From Bacillus sp. B1-b2 (GTDB lineage: Bacteria > Bacillota > Bacilli > Bacillales > Cytobacillaceae), in contig NZ_WEHU01000019.1 of assembly GCF_009183415.1 (NCBI RefSeq), forward strand, positions 1 through 64,000: a stretch of 64,000 nt of DNA, given 5' to 3'. Positions 38,752 to 49,488 of this stretch are shown here, piece by piece (the first letter of the stretch is position 1; every line of letters starts with the position of its first letter). A program made the position numbers and the translations under genes. Under the pieces are notes generated by a model that saw only the letters and a list, made by a program, of their open reading frames with translations, did no database searches and had not been told where the DNA came from.

Positions 38752-39204
38752 ATGGGTTATGTAGAAGATTTAAGAAAGCTAGTAGGCAAAATGCCAGTTA
38801 TTTTAGTTGGATCGGTTATTATTCTTCTAAACAATGAGCATCACATTCTATTACAAGAAAGAAAGCATCCGAACAAGGTTTGGGGACTTCCTGGTGGTTT
38901 AATGGAAATAGGAGAAAGTACAGAAGAAGCTGCTAAAAGAGAATTAACAGAAGAGACTGGTCTTCAAGCTAAAAACCTTCAATTATTATCTGTATATTCA
39001 GGGAAAGATTATTACACAGTTGCTGCAAATGGAGATCCCTTCTATACAGTAACTACAGCTTATTACTCCAATGAGTATGATGGAGTGATGGAAGTAAATG
39101 AAGAAGAAGGTTACAGCTTAGCTTTTTTTTCGATGAATGACTTGCCTAAGCAAATGGTTGGTAGTCATCGTAGAATGATCCATGATTTTATTAGAACCCG
39201 TTAA
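38752..39204 (+). CDS. Nudix hydrolase
   Basis: A 150-residue Nudix protein. The box reads GGLMEIGESTEEAAKRELTEETGL (key residues G, E, REL, EE and G), so pyrophosphate hydrolysis of a nucleoside-diphosphate-linked compound is expected; the substrate is unknown. 'GDPFYTVTTAYYSNEYDG' between 100 and 125 is typical of ADP-ribose/nucleotide-sugar-type members. The ribosome site (AAAAGGG) is somewhat distant from the ATG. It is divergent from pepV. Confidence 0.88.
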   Translation: MGYVEDLRKLVGKMPVILVGSVIILLNNEHHILLQERKHPNKVWGLPGGLMEIGESTEEAAKRELTEETGLQAKNLQLLSVYSGKDYYTVAANGDPFYTVTTAYYSNEYDGVMEVNEEEGYSLAFFSMNDLPKQMVGSHRRMIHDFIRTR

Positions 39205-39586
39205 TGAACGAAAAAGAAGATTTTTTATGTTTAGTCATTTAGATATACGGGTATTTATTATAACTTTATTGTTTATTGAATTTTCATTCATATCCATTTC
39301 ATTCGAACCATATGATAATGGTAAGCAAAGACTACAGGAGGTGGCAATACAGACATAAATAAGCAAATATTTTGTAAATTGATGCAAATAATGTAGAATA
39401 TATTATTGAATAGGGGTACAATAATTGTATAGATTAGAAGTCTATAATATTGTTCACTATTTAGCCATTTGAAAAGGGGTTGTCTGTAAAAAAGAAAATT
39501 ACATACGCTTGGAGAACTAATCTTCAAATAAGCTGTCGGTCGCTGGAATTTGCCAAAGGTTTGAAAAAAGGATAGGGAGTGGTTTA
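39205..39586. other. Intergenic region upstream of ytzE
   Basis: No gene seen. A GGAGGTGG ribosome-site-like run at about 39339-39346 is followed only by a five-codon frame. An inverted repeat TATAGA / TCTATA (39428-39446) could be an operator of the ytzE promoter region, but this is speculative. Confidence 0.45.
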
Positions 39587-39808
39587 TTGAAACCTTCAAC
39601 TAACCGGATGTTAAACCGTATCAAATCCGTCTACATGTTTATTAGTAAGCGTGGAACTGTAACAACACAAGAGCTAGTGGAGGAATTTGGTATTACTCCG
39701 CGAACGATTCAAAGAGATTTGAATGTGTTAGCTTATAATGACTTAGTGCAAAGCCCTAGTCGTGGAAAATGGACAACAACTAGAAAGAAAGTAAAATTGA
39801 CATCCTAA
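39587..39808 (+). CDS. ytzE: DeoR-type helix-turn-helix protein YtzE
   Basis: A 73-residue protein that is only the DeoR-family HTH: 'RGTVTTQELVEEFGITPRTIQRD' spans positions about 23-45, with key residues TTQELV and TPRTIQRDL. It lacks the sugar-phosphate-binding domain of full DeoR regulators, so it may bind DNA as a constitutive small factor. The start is TTG at 39587, matching B. subtilis YtzE (MKPSTNRML), with a GGGAGTGG ribosome site. Targets unknown. Confidence 0.88.
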   Translation: MKPSTNRMLNRIKSVYMFISKRGTVTTQELVEEFGITPRTIQRDLNVLAYNDLVQSPSRGKWTTTRKKVKLTS

Positions 39809-39874
39809 ATAGTACTTGCTCTTAGAAACAATATGAACTTCGAAAATTAGATAAAATCACATGATGTAAAAAGT

Positions 39875-39940
39875 AAAACCTTACTATTGCATCCAATGAC
39901 TATCATTTACTATTCATTGGATTACTATGGTAAGGTTTTA
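39875..39940. terminator. Bidirectional terminator between ytzE and the rsuA-type gene
   Basis: AAAACCTTAC (39875-39884) pairs with GTAAGGTTTT (39930-39939), reinforced by an inner ATCCAATGA / TCATTGGAT stem. Confidence 0.85.
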
Positions 39941-39961
39941 TTTTATCCATATTACATGATT

Positions 39962-40687
39962 TTATGCATCTTGCACTTGATAATTTTGAAGTAATTCTAC
40001 TTCCTCATCTGTTAGTTCACGATATTCCCCTAACTCTAACGTTTCATCAAGCTCAAGTGGCCCCATGGACAAACGTTTTAAATAAATCACTTTTTTTCCA
40101 ACACTTTCAAACATTCTTTTCACTTGATGAAATTTACCTTCAGAGATTGTTAATTCGATATCAGAAGTTTCTCCTGATTTTAAGACAGTTAGCTGTCCTG
40201 GTTTTGTAACATAACCATCATCCAAGGTAACTCCCTCTTTAAAAGCAAGAACGTCCTCTTCTCCAACCATTCCTTTAACAACTGCAAAATATGTTTTGGG
40301 AACATGTTTCTTTGGAGAAAGTAACCGATGCGATAATTTCCCATCGTTTGTTAGAATTAATAATCCTTCTGTATCCTTATCCAATCTACCAACAGGAAAA
40401 GGGTTATACACCGCATCCTCTAATTGCAGAATATCTACTACAGTCTCTTCTCTAGTATCTTCAGTAGCTGAAATTACACCAGGTGGCTTATTCATCATAA
40501 GATAAATATATTCCTTATAATCAACTAACTCATTGTATAGATATATTTCATCTACTTTAGGATCAACATGATGTTTGGCATCTTTTATTATTTCGCCATT
40601 TACTTTTACTGCTTTATTTTTCAATATCGTTTTTACTTCTTTTCTGCTGCCATATCCTAAATTGGCAAGCATCTTATCAATTCTCAT
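39962..40687 (-). CDS. Pseudouridine synthase, RsuA family (16S rRNA)
   Basis: A 241-residue enzyme of the RsuA/RluB family that makes pseudouridine, probably in 16S rRNA. An N-terminal S4 domain ('MRIDKMLANLGYGSRKEVKT', 1-20, and following) precedes the catalytic domain with 'GRLDKDTEGLLILTNDG' (catalytic Asp, about 99-115) and 'EGKFHQVKRMFESVGK'. B. subtilis has the same gene (ytzG) beside ytgP. It begins 18 bases after ytgP and is likely cotranscribed. Confidence 0.93.
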   Translation of the reverse strand: MRIDKMLANLGYGSRKEVKTILKNKAVKVNGEIIKDAKHHVDPKVDEIYLYNELVDYKEYIYLMMNKPPGVISATEDTREETVVDILQLEDAVYNPFPVGRLDKDTEGLLILTNDGKLSHRLLSPKKHVPKTYFAVVKGMVGEEDVLAFKEGVTLDDGYVTKPGQLTVLKSGETSDIELTISEGKFHQVKRMFESVGKKVIYLKRLSMGPLELDETLELGEYRELTDEEVELLQNYQVQDA

Positions 40688-40705
40688 CTCATCACAACCT
40701 AAAAA

Positions 40706-42331
40706 TTAAAATGGAATTCTTAACTTACGCTTTATTTTTACTGCTTGATCTCCAAAAAGTAAATACGCTAATTTGGAACGATATGCTAGGTACACATAGA
40801 TTAACATACCAACACCAGCTACAATTATCACCATTACTAAAGAAGAAAATGCAGACTCTGTTGATAAAAATAAAGTTAAGAGTTTATACATTAATGTTGT
40901 AGCTATATACATTATTCCTGTGAAACCAACAATTAAGACACTTCTTCTAAAGACCATTTTAAAGGAGTATTTTGCATATATTCTAATGATAATTAAATTG
41001 ATTACAATAGAAACAGTGTATCCTATTGTTGTAGCAAGAATAGCTCCATATGTTTCCCACTTCTCTATAAATGGAGTATTTAAGCTCAACTTTAGTAATA
41101 TTCCTACTAATAAACTTAATACGGTAAAACGTTGCTCATTTATCCCTTGTAAAATCGCCGCAGTTACGGGATATAAAGAAAAAAGAATCGCAACAGGAGC
41201 ATATACCCTAAGTACTTCAGCACCCATTAATAAATCTTCTGTTTGATAAAATAAACGATAAACTGGTTCGGCTAATACCGATATACCTATACATGCAGGT
41301 AATGTGATAAATAATAGTACTTGAAATGTTTGATTTAAGTTAGCAGACAACTCAGTTCGATCTTCTTTTACAAATGCTCGAGTTATCATAGGAATTAATG
41401 CCATAGAAAATCCAGTAGCAAGTGAAACTGGAATAATAATAATCTTATGCGTCTGATAGTTAAAAATGTTTAAAGCTGTTTCTGAAATAGATTGCAGCCC
41501 AATATTACTCATTGCACGATTAAATGTAAGAGTGTCAACTAATTGAAATAACGGATTTGCAAGTCCTACAAAGACAAATGGTGCTGCTGAAATCAGTATC
41601 TCTTTATACATAGAGGAAAGAGGAATATCTGTAAGTGAGCCTTTATCATCTAACAGCAGACTATCATACGTATTTTTACTTTTTTGCCAGTACCAAAAGA
41701 GGACTGCTAATCCTCCAAGCGCTCCTACGAACGCTGCAAAAACAGAAGCACTTACAGCCGTAAGCAATTTTCCATTTAATACATAGAGTACAAAAGCTGA
41801 TCCTCCAAGTAAGAAAACAACTCGGACAATTTGCTCCACTACTGTGGATACAGCAGATGGTGTCATGGCATCATGTCCCTGAAAGAATCCCCTTATAAGA
41901 CTCATAAATGGAACCACAATTAACGCAAAGCTCACTGCTCGAATAACAGTCGTTACTTGAGAGACGGTAGATGTAAAATCTTTATCCGAAATAATCATAT
42001 GAGCTAGAACTGGTGCAAGAAGATAAAGTGCTAGAAAGGACATAATACCAGAACATAGCATAATAAGTAGTCCTGATTTAAACAGTCTCCTCCCAACCTT
42101 ATACTCTCCCATTGCATTATATTTAGAAATAAACTTACTCACAGCAAGTGGAATTCCTGCTGTTGCAATGCTAATCACAATAGTATAAGCTACATAGGAA
42201 TATTGATATAGAATGGTTCCTTGCTTTCCAACTATCATATTAAATGGTATAACATAAAATAGACCTAACGCTTTTGATATAATCGTTCCAAGCGTTAGAA
42301 TGAATGTACCTTTTAGCAATTTTTGCGACAT
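40706..42331 (-). CDS. ytgP: Polysaccharide/lipid flippase-like membrane protein YtgP (MurJ/MATE-type)
   Basis: A 541-residue polytopic protein with about 14 transmembrane helices, of the MOP exporter superfamily. B. subtilis YtgP (MurJ) is one of two redundant lipid II flippases. The N-terminal 'LLKGTFILTLGTIISKALGLFYVIPF' region is characteristic (key residues TLGTIISKALG). The arginine-containing loop 'RAFVKEDR' and several charged residues in helices fit the family. ATG after AAGGAAGG. It is upstream of the pseudouridine synthase gene. Confidence 0.92.
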   Translation of the reverse strand: MSQKLLKGTFILTLGTIISKALGLFYVIPFNMIVGKQGTILYQYSYVAYTIVISIATAGIPLAVSKFISKYNAMGEYKVGRRLFKSGLLIMLCSGIMSFLALYLLAPVLAHMIISDKDFTSTVSQVTTVIRAVSFALIVVPFMSLIRGFFQGHDAMTPSAVSTVVEQIVRVVFLLGGSAFVLYVLNGKLLTAVSASVFAAFVGALGGLAVLFWYWQKSKNTYDSLLLDDKGSLTDIPLSSMYKEILISAAPFVFVGLANPLFQLVDTLTFNRAMSNIGLQSISETALNIFNYQTHKIIIIPVSLATGFSMALIPMITRAFVKEDRTELSANLNQTFQVLLFITLPACIGISVLAEPVYRLFYQTEDLLMGAEVLRVYAPVAILFSLYPVTAAILQGINEQRFTVLSLLVGILLKLSLNTPFIEKWETYGAILATTIGYTVSIVINLIIIRIYAKYSFKMVFRRSVLIVGFTGIMYIATTLMYKLLTLFLSTESAFSSLVMVIIVAGVGMLIYVYLAYRSKLAYLLFGDQAVKIKRKLRIPF

Positions 42332-42551
42332 ATAATCCCTTCCTTAAATGAAGCTCTCATAAAAGCATAACATAAACAAAGTATTTTACCATGAAAATAG
42401 CGAAGTTAGTATACGGAATAACAATTAATTCTTGTCCATTTTTTAACACATAATTGTAGTTTACCCTTTCTTAATAAGAAACGCTACTTTGTTGTGAAGA
42501 AAAAATTTTCATACTCGAATATATTTAAGTAAAAGAAAGTAGGATTTAAAA

Positions 42552-43820
42552 ATGCAATATGATGTAATCGTAATTGGTGGAGGTCCATCTGGTTTAATGG
42601 CAGCTATTGGTGCTGCTGAAAATAACGCTCGCGTTTTACTTATAGACAAAGGAAACAAGCTAGGGCGAAAGCTGGCAATTTCTGGTGGAGGCAGATGCAA
42701 TGTAACAAACAGACTCCCTGTCGAGGAAATTATTAAACACATCCCTGGGAACGGACGTTTTTTATATAGTGGATTTTCTGAGTTTAATAATGAAGATATC
42801 ATTACTTTTTTCGAAAACTTAGGAATCGAGTTAAAAGAAGAAGACCATGGGAGAATGTTTCCCGTTTCTAATAAAGCACAACATGTTGTAGATGCATTAT
42901 TAAATGAACTGGATCGATTAGATGTCACTATTCAAACAAATTCTCCTGTTGAAACAGTAGAATTTGCGGAAGATGGTATGAAACATGTCATTCTACAAAA
43001 TGGGAAAAAGGAAGTTTGTAAATCTCTTATTATCGCAGTAGGAGGTAAATCCGTTCCTCATACTGGTTCTACAGGAGATGGATATGCTTGGGCTGAAAAA
43101 GCTGGACATAGTATTACAGAGTTATTCCCTACAGAAGTTCCTGTAACCTCAAGTGAACCATTTATTCAAGATAAAAGTTTACAAGGATTATCTTTACGAG
43201 ATGTTTCTTTAAGTGTACTAAACCCTAAAGGTAAAGCCCTCATCACTCATAAAATGGACATGATTTTTACTCACTTTGGAATAAGTGGACCTGCTGTTTT
43301 ACGCTGTAGCCAATTTGTAGTAAAGGCAATGAACAAATGGGACTTAAAAGAAGTAAATGTATCAATTGACTCTTTTCCTGAACAAAAAGAAGAGCAATTA
43401 CTACAAGAATTAACGCAATTACTTCAATCAGAACCAAAAAAAGCAATCAAAAACACGCTAAAGGGAAAATTGGTTGAGAGATATCTGCTCTTTTTATTAG
43501 AAAAGGTTCAAATAGACCCACAAGCAACTTGTAACACTATCTCTCAAGAAAAACTAAGAGAGTTTACCCATCTATGTAAGGCATTCACTTTTAAAGTAAA
43601 TGGCACACTTTCTTTAGAGAAAGCTTTTGTTACTGGCGGTGGCGTATCTATTAAAGAGATTGTCCCTAAGACAATGGAATCTAAGCTTATGAATGGATTA
43701 TTTTTCTGTGGAGAAATTCTTGATATTCATGGCTATACGGGTGGCTATAATATTACCTCTGCATTTGTAACAGGTAGACTGGCTGGGGTAAATGCTAGTA
43801 TTCATGCTAAGAACATTTAG
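42552..43820 (+). CDS. ytfP: HI0933-family flavoprotein YtfP
   Basis: A 422-residue FAD-dependent oxidoreductase of the HI0933/BaiN-like family, function unknown. A Rossmann motif starts at the N-terminus ('[19 protein letters not shown]', about 4-22), followed by '[16 protein letters not shown]' (about 40-55), '[17 protein letters not shown]' and the C-terminal FAD-binding '[20 protein letters not shown]' (about 392-411). ATG, preceded by a purine-rich but weak ribosome site. Divergent from ytgP. Confidence 0.92.
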   Translation: MQYDVIVIGGGPSGLMAAIGAAENNARVLLIDKGNKLGRKLAISGGGRCNVTNRLPVEEIIKHIPGNGRFLYSGFSEFNNEDIITFFENLGIELKEEDHGRMFPVSNKAQHVVDALLNELDRLDVTIQTNSPVETVEFAEDGMKHVILQNGKKEVCKSLIIAVGGKSVPHTGSTGDGYAWAEKAGHSITELFPTEVPVTSSEPFIQDKSLQGLSLRDVSLSVLNPKGKALITHKMDMIFTHFGISGPAVLRCSQFVVKAMNKWDLKEVNVSIDSFPEQKEEQLLQELTQLLQSEPKKAIKNTLKGKLVERYLLFLLEKVQIDPQATCNTISQEKLREFTHLCKAFTFKVNGTLSLEKAFVTGGGVSIKEIVPKTMESKLMNGLFFCGEILDIHGYTGGYNITSAFVTGRLAGVNASIHAKNI

Positions 43821-43884
43821 AAGACAAGATACATGCATTGAATTCATTAAATCCTCCCGCATTATAGTATTTTAGAGCATACTG

Positions 43885-43918
43885 AAAAGTGGATTACTAA
43901 TAGAGAAATCCACTTTTA
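43885..43918. terminator. Terminator between ytfP and cse60
   Basis: AAAAGTGGATT pairs with AATCCACTTTT over a 12-base loop. It lies between two convergent genes and is symmetrical. Confidence 0.75.
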
Positions 43919-43932
43919 TATCACACCAAATA

Positions 43933-44115
43933 TTAACTTTTATAAATAATCATAGAAGTAAAACAATAAATTTGTTCGTTTTGGTCTTCTTGGATAGCTG
44001 CGATATTATATTTAATATCGACTACCTTCTTCTCATCTATCTTAGACAGAAACTTATTCATTTGCAATTCTAAGTCTTTTTCATGCTCTTGATCAAATAA
44101 TTTTACTTGAATCAT
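43933..44115 (-). CDS. cse60: Sporulation protein Cse60
   Basis: A 60-residue protein that matches the mother-cell sigma-E-dependent Cse60 of B. subtilis in length and pattern: N-terminal 'VKLFDQEHEKDLELQMNKFL' (with IQ before), 'DIKYNIAA' in the middle and a 'QIYCFTSMIIYK' tail. No enzymatic function known. ATG with GAGAGGA upstream. Its presence supports a sporulating host. Confidence 0.88.
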   Translation of the reverse strand: MIQVKLFDQEHEKDLELQMNKFLSKIDEKKVVDIKYNIAAIQEDQNEQIYCFTSMIIYKS

Positions 44116-44189
44116 GTCTATCCTCTCCCTAAAGATATTAGTAACAGGATAGACAGTTTTTTATTTTTTCAATCACATTCCTTTTAGAC

Positions 44190-44495
44190 TTAGATTGTTT
44201 CTCCCTTCCAATCAAGCATGCCGCCTTCCATATTTACTACTTTATATCCATGGTCTTGCAAGAAGTAACATACATTCTCACTTCTCCTACCTGCTCGGCA
44301 AACAATGATATACTCTTTATCTGTCGAAAGTTGATCCAAATGCATAGGGATGTTTCCCATTGGAATATGCTTAGCACCAGGAATCATTCCTTCTGCTACT
44401 TCGTCATTTTCTCGTACATCTATAAGCTCTAGCTCCTCTTTATTTTTCATTTTTTGTTCTAATTCATCTGCTGATATGACTTTCAATTCACTCAT
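44190..44495 (-). CDS. ytwF: Rhodanese-domain protein YtwF
   Basis: A 101-residue single rhodanese domain with the active-site cysteine in 'IIVCRAGRRSENV' (about 64-76) and the 'LIDVRENDEVAEGMIPGAKHIPMG' N-terminal core (key residues DVRE and GAKHIP). Likely a sulfurtransferase carrying persulfide; partner unknown. GGAGG ribosome site. Separate from cse60 by about 75 bases. Confidence 0.93.
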   Translation of the reverse strand: MSELKVISADELEQKMKNKEELELIDVRENDEVAEGMIPGAKHIPMGNIPMHLDQLSTDKEYIIVCRAGRRSENVCYFLQDHGYKVVNMEGGMLDWKGETI

Positions 44496-44609
44496 ATATA
44501 TATACCTCCTAAAGTATGATTGTTTCTATGTAAATTGTAGTTTCTCCTAGTAATATAGAGCAAATTCACTTTAGTTGCAATTGCTATGCTTTACAATCAC
44601 CATATAAAG

Positions 44610-44641
44610 AAAAAACCTCGAAATTTCCTTCGAGGTTTTTC
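44610..44641 (-). terminator. Terminator of leuS
   Basis: Minus-strand AAAAACCTCGAA / TTCGAGGTTTTTT stem followed by Ts, directly after the leuS stop. Confidence 0.85.
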
Positions 44642-44645
44642 TTAT

Positions 44646-47066
44646 TTAATTAGCTACAATATTCACTAATTTCCCTGGAACTGCAATTACTTTTCTTACT
44701 GTTTTTCCATCGATTTGCTCTTTTACTTCACTTGCTTCCATTGCTATTTGTTCTAATGCATCTTTATTAGCGCCTGCAGGTACCATTAGTTTAGCTTTCA
44801 CTTTTCCGTTGATTTGAACAACGATTTCAACTTCATCATCCACTAGCTTAGCTTCATCATAAGCTGGCCAAGCTTGGTAGCTTATAGTCTCATTAGATTT
44901 TGTAACAATTTGCCAAAGTTCTTCTGTCATATGTGGACAGATTGGAGATAGGATTTTAATAAAGCCTTCTACATATTTCTTTGGTAATACATCTGCTTTG
45001 TAACATTCATTGATAAAGACCATCATTTGTGAGATTGCCGTGTTAAATCGTAACCCTTCAAAATCTTCTGTTACTTTCTTAACAGTTTGATGATAAATTT
45101 TATCAAGCCCTTTTGCTTCTTCTACATCCTTAACCTTAGGAGATAGCTCTCCATTCTCATCAACTAATAGTCTCCATGTACGGTCTAAGAATCTTCTAGC
45201 ACCATCTAATCCGTTTGTAGACCACGCAATTGCTGCATCTAATGGGCCCATGAACATTTCATACAAGCGCAGAGTATCAGCACCATGGCTTTCAACGATC
45301 TCGTCAGGGTTCACTACATTCCCTTTTGATTTACTCATTTTTTCATTATTCTCACCTAAGATCATTCCTTGGTTAAATAACTTTTGGAATGGCTCTTTCG
45401 TTGGAACAACGCCTAAATCGTATAAAACTTTATGCCAGAAACGTGCGTAAAGTAAATGTAGCACCGCATGCTCTACTCCACCAATATAAATGTCTACAGG
45501 TAGCCATTCTTTAATTTTCTCTGGATCTGCAATTACTTCACTATTTTTTGGATCAATATAACGTAAATAATACCAGCTGCTTCCAGCCCATTGTGGCATT
45601 GTATTTGTTTCACGTCTGCCTTTTTTACCTGTTACTGGGTCTACTACATTAACCCATTCTGATATATTTGCTAGTGGAGACTCACCTGTACCAGATGGTT
45701 TAATTTCAGATGTTTCTGGAAGAGTTAATGGCAGTTCTTCTTCCGGAACACCTGTCATCGTGCCATCTTCCCAATGAATGATTGGAATTGGTTCTCCCCA
45801 ATATCTTTGACGACTAAATAACCAATCTCTTAAGCGATACGTTATTTTTTTCGTACCAATTTCTTTTTCTTCTAACCATGCGATCATTTTTGTAATAGCT
45901 TCTTCTTTATTTAAGCCATCTAAAAATTCAGAGTTCACATGTTTTCCATCACCAGTATATGCTTCGTTTTCAACATTCCCACCTGCTACAACCTCTTTAA
46001 TTGGCAAATCGAATGTTTTAGCAAATTCATAATCTCTTTCATCATGTGCTGGAACAGCCATAATGCTTCCAGTTCCATAACTCACTAGAACATAATCAGC
46101 AATCCATATTGGCATTTTTTCGCCGTTACTAGGATTAATTGCATAAGCTCCAGTAAATACGCCTGTTTTCTCTTTTGCTAAATCTGTTCTTTCTAAATCA
46201 CTTTTGCTTTTGATTTTTTCTAAATATGCTTCTACTGCAGATTTTTGATCAGCTGTAGTAATTTTATCAACAAGTGTATGTTCTGGAGCTAAAACTGCAT
46301 ACGTTGCACCAAATAAGGTATCAGGTCTTGTAGTAAATACAGTAAAAGTATCTTCATGATTTTCAATTTGGAATGTTACTTCAGCACCTTCTGAACGCCC
46401 AATCCAGTTACGTTGCATTTCTTTAATGCTATCTGGCCAATCCACTTCATTTAAATCTTCAATTAAGCGATCTGCATATGCCGTAATTCTTAACACCCAT
46501 TGACGCATTGGACGTCTTTCTACAGGGTGTCCACCACGTTCACTTTTCCCATCAATTACTTCTTCATTCGCAAGAACTGTTCCTAGAGCAGGACACCAGT
46601 TAACTGCTACTTCGTCCACATATGCTAATCCTTTTTCATATAATTTTAGGAAAATCCATTGTGTCCATTTATAGTATTCTGGATCAGTTGTATTGATTTC
46701 ACGATCCCAATCATACGAAAATCCTAATGATTTGATTTGACGACGAAAAGTATCAATATTTTTTTGTGTAAATGCTGCTGGATGGTTACCTGTGTCTAAT
46801 GCATATTGTTCTGCTGGTAGACCGAATGCATCCCAACCCATTGGATGAAGAACATTAAAATCTTGCATTCTTTTCATTCTTGAAAGAATATCAGTAGCTG
46901 TATAACCCTCTGGATGACCTACATGAAGTCCTGCTCCAGATGGATACGGAAACATATCTAATGCGTAGAATTTTTTCTTGCCCTTATCTTCACTCGTTTT
47001 AAATGTTTTTTTATCTTCCCAATATGTTTGCCATTTCTTTTCTATTTCCTGATGATTAAAACTCAT
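44646..47066 (-). CDS. leuS: Leucyl-tRNA synthetase
   Basis: Class I synthetase charging tRNA-Leu with an editing domain. The 806-residue protein carries HIGH as '[12 protein letters not shown]' (about 47-58), the CP1 editing domain (about 225-420, '[20 protein letters not shown]'), and KMSKS as '[14 protein letters not shown]' (about 576-589). C-terminal anticodon-binding region and a small tail ending '[12 protein letters not shown]'. GGAGG ribosome site upstream. A T-box leader controls it. Confidence 0.97.
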   Translation of the reverse strand: MSFNHQEIEKKWQTYWEDKKTFKTSEDKGKKKFYALDMFPYPSGAGLHVGHPEGYTATDILSRMKRMQDFNVLHPMGWDAFGLPAEQYALDTGNHPAAFTQKNIDTFRRQIKSLGFSYDWDREINTTDPEYYKWTQWIFLKLYEKGLAYVDEVAVNWCPALGTVLANEEVIDGKSERGGHPVERRPMRQWVLRITAYADRLIEDLNEVDWPDSIKEMQRNWIGRSEGAEVTFQIENHEDTFTVFTTRPDTLFGATYAVLAPEHTLVDKITTADQKSAVEAYLEKIKSKSDLERTDLAKEKTGVFTGAYAINPSNGEKMPIWIADYVLVSYGTGSIMAVPAHDERDYEFAKTFDLPIKEVVAGGNVENEAYTGDGKHVNSEFLDGLNKEEAITKMIAWLEEKEIGTKKITYRLRDWLFSRQRYWGEPIPIIHWEDGTMTGVPEEELPLTLPETSEIKPSGTGESPLANISEWVNVVDPVTGKKGRRETNTMPQWAGSSWYYLRYIDPKNSEVIADPEKIKEWLPVDIYIGGVEHAVLHLLYARFWHKVLYDLGVVPTKEPFQKLFNQGMILGENNEKMSKSKGNVVNPDEIVESHGADTLRLYEMFMGPLDAAIAWSTNGLDGARRFLDRTWRLLVDENGELSPKVKDVEEAKGLDKIYHQTVKKVTEDFEGLRFNTAISQMMVFINECYKADVLPKKYVEGFIKILSPICPHMTEELWQIVTKSNETISYQAWPAYDEAKLVDDEVEIVVQINGKVKAKLMVPAGANKDALEQIAMEASEVKEQIDGKTVRKVIAVPGKLVNIVAN

Positions 47067-47109
47067 CTTTCTAATCCTCCTAAAACTCTTCCTTATTTTT
47101 TCTTTATAG

Positions 47110-47372
47110 CATAAAAAAGCCTCCCATCCCTATAAAAAGGGACGAGAGGCATTATGTATATATTCTCCCGCGGTACCACCCACAATTAGTGAAATAATCA
47201 CTCGCTCAAACTCTTTTAACGCAAGAACTACGGCAAGCATTACTAATCATTCACACTTGCAACTCAAAGGCGAGTTCGAGATGTTTTTGACTGACTTGCA
47301 CCACCCGTCAGTTCTCTATTGTTTCAAAAGGACATCTTTACTATTCCTTATCCATGTTATTGAATCTATATG
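47110..47372 (-). promoter_or_regulatory. T-box leader of leuS
   Basis: The minus strand shows the T-box GGGTGGTACCGCGGGAG (about 47165-47182), a terminator stem GCCTCTCGTCCC / GGGATGGGAGGC (47113-47149) and a run of Ts. A CTC leucine triplet in the specifier region (47272-47274, within GAACTCGCC) fits a Leu-responsive leader. Uncharged tRNA-Leu should promote readthrough. Confidence 0.93.
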
Positions 47373-47378
47373 TTGTTT

Positions 47379-47407
47379 ATTGTATTGTATTTTGTTTCAT
47401 GTTGCAA
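47379..47407 (-). promoter_or_regulatory. Promoter of the leuS T-box transcript
   Basis: TTGCAA (47402-47407), 17-base spacer, TACAAT (47379-47384) on the minus strand; the start would fall near 47372 at the leader's 5' end. Confidence 0.65.
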
Positions 47408-47487
47408 GTAGTTTTCAGACTAGTGCCACACACTTCATCTATCATTCCCACTACCTTGCAAGCACTTTTTTTCATCATATGCTATTG

Positions 47488-48675
47488 TTATTCAGTTGTT
47501 CCATTTAAAGAAATAGTTTTCGACCATTCAAGTATATAGTGTAATAACTTTAGATCTTGATTCTTACCAGCAATAAAAGAAAGACCGATTGGTACACCAT
47601 TCCATTCACTTATTGGTATATTAACCTGTGGTAATCCTGATAACCCTGCAATACAGCATAATTGTAAGGTCTTGCTTCTTTTCTCTTCTAACTCTGCCAC
47701 TGGTAAGTGTAGTAATGGAGCAATTCCTGGAGCTGTTGGAATGATAAGAACCCCATCATCCTCTAAAAGTTTTTCCATTTTGTCTCGTATTATACTTCTT
47801 TTCTTGCTATGTTTCTCTTTATCATTAGGATTCAATAAACTTGCCATATGAAATCTTTCAGCAATTCCTGGACCGAACATTGGCTTTTCCCGTGTGATCC
47901 ACTCCTTATGTTCTTCCCATATTTCTAATCCTTGTAAAATACGAAAAGTTTCTGCCCACTCTTTTAAACCTTCTTTTGCTAGGACAGTAGTCTCACATTG
48001 ATTAATAGAATTTTTAATACTTGTTAAGATAGGGTCATAAGCAGAAACTACCTCCGTATCTAATAACTCCCATGCATCCTCTGCCACTATAAATCTAGTA
48101 AACTCTCCCGTTTTATTTAGTGGTAATAATGTTTCCCCTACTTTTAGAAGTGTTTCAGGATTAGTTGCCATCCATCCTACTGTATCAAAACTTTTGGCTA
48201 GTGGAATCACACCATCTATATTCACAACGCCGTGTGTTGGTCTTATTCCATAAATTCCACAGTAGCTAGATGGAATTCTAACAGATCCTCCTGTATCGGT
48301 TCCTAAGGAAAAATCACTTTGTCCTGCTGCTACTGTAACAGCTGATCCACAAGAGGATCCACCAGGAATTCTATTTTTATCCTTTGGATTAATAGGCGTA
48401 CCATAATGATAATTCTCTCCATTTAGACTGTACATTAATTCATCTGTGATAGTTGTTCCCATTAAACTTGCACCATTTTCCAATAATGTCTGTATAGAAA
48501 CGGCTGTTTGTTTTGCTGGTTCATGTGTAGCAAGCCAATCAGGATTACCTGCTGAGGAAGTATATCCTTTAATCGAAAATACATCTTTTACTGCAAAAGT
48601 TAAGCCATCTAACTTCCCTTTTTTTATGGGATTTAATTCTATATTTTTGTCCATATATGCTCGATAATCATGCAC
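47488..48675 (-). CDS. Amidase-signature family amidase
   Basis: A 395-residue member of the amidase signature family with Ser-cisSer-Lys catalysis. Lysine is in 'FAVKDVFSIKGY' (about 28-39), the signature 'GGSSCGSAVTVAAGQSDFSL' (about 100-119) is followed by 'GTDTGGSVRIPSSYCG' with the catalytic Ser. The substrate is unknown. GTG start with a GGGGAGAG ribosome site. It lies 33 bases after the phosphatase gene, likely one operon, and its transcript runs toward the leuS promoter. Confidence 0.9.
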   Translation of the reverse strand: MHDYRAYMDKNIELNPIKKGKLDGLTFAVKDVFSIKGYTSSAGNPDWLATHEPAKQTAVSIQTLLENGASLMGTTITDELMYSLNGENYHYGTPINPKDKNRIPGGSSCGSAVTVAAGQSDFSLGTDTGGSVRIPSSYCGIYGIRPTHGVVNIDGVIPLAKSFDTVGWMATNPETLLKVGETLLPLNKTGEFTRFIVAEDAWELLDTEVVSAYDPILTSIKNSINQCETTVLAKEGLKEWAETFRILQGLEIWEEHKEWITREKPMFGPGIAERFHMASLLNPNDKEKHSKKRSIIRDKMEKLLEDDGVLIIPTAPGIAPLLHLPVAELEEKRSKTLQLCCIAGLSGLPQVNIPISEWNGVPIGLSFIAGKNQDLKLLHYILEWSKTISLNGTTE

Positions 48676-48708
48676 GTTGATACACTCTCCCCTACTTAAT
48701 GGTATCTT

Positions 48709-49278
48709 TTATTGCAAATGCTCAATAAAGTTATAGTTCTGAATAGACCAAGCTGGTTCTATATATTGGATATTGCTTATACATGCATTCATTAAGTACT
48801 GATCCATTGTGAAAGTTTCTTCGGAAATAAAAGATAATAAAGTATGTATAACTGCTCCATGGGCAACTAGCAATACCTTCTTGGAGGGGTACTGTTGGAG
48901 TATTTGCTTTAAACCATAGTTAATTCTCTCTATTAGTGCTTCTCTACTTTCCTGATTAGGATAGTTAAAATCAGGATATAACCTTTCTCTTTCTTCTCTA
49001 GTCTTTCCTTCTGCATCTCCAAAACTACGTTCCATGAACTCCTCCATCTCTATAACAGGTAGTTGCAAAGCTTCATTAATAATAGCAGCTGTCTGTTTTG
49101 CTCTTTTAAGAGGACTTGTAATGATAACATCCCATTGAGTATCCTTTAGCAAAAAATCTCTACATCTTTCCGCCTGCTCCTTCCCCGTTTCATTTAAGGG
49201 GATATCTGTTTTCCCTTGAATTCTTCCTTGTGAATTCCAATCGGTTTCTCCATGCCTAATTAAACATATTTTTGTCAT
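48709..49278 (-). CDS. Histidine phosphatase family protein
   Basis: A 189-residue phosphoglycerate-mutase-like phosphatase. The catalytic 'LIRHGETDWN' (about 6-15), 'GRIQGKTDIPLN', 'SPLKRAKQTA' and 'VAHGAVIHTLL' (second His) are all present. Members are PhoE/CobC-type phosphatases; substrate unknown here. First gene of a pair with the amidase. Confidence 0.9.
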   Translation of the reverse strand: MTKICLIRHGETDWNSQGRIQGKTDIPLNETGKEQAERCRDFLLKDTQWDVIITSPLKRAKQTAAIINEALQLPVIEMEEFMERSFGDAEGKTREERERLYPDFNYPNQESREALIERINYGLKQILQQYPSKKVLLVAHGAVIHTLLSFISEETFTMDQYLMNACISNIQYIEPAWSIQNYNFIEHLQ

Positions 49279-49488
49279 GCTATATTCCTTTCTTCGGTAA
49301 GAATTTTATCTGTACTTTTACTTTAATGAAAAAAATCTAATTTTTCAAATAAATTATTCAGCAAGCCTATACTTTAACTGAATATTTCGGCTTTAACGTA
49401 ATTAGTTGTATAACTATTGCAGCTTTATCAAAAAGCATCTACACTTATTTTTGTTAAATAGAAACTATGTAGTAAAGGAGCATATTTA

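Noticed and set aside
39288-39599. 103-codon minus-strand frame upstream of ytzE
   Set aside because: No ribosome site, aromatic-rich composition, and it covers the promoter region of ytzE.
47257-47539. Plus-strand frames of 61-83 codons over the leuS leader
   Set aside because: They lie over the T-box leader and promoter and encode Cys/His/Phe-rich peptides without family resemblance.
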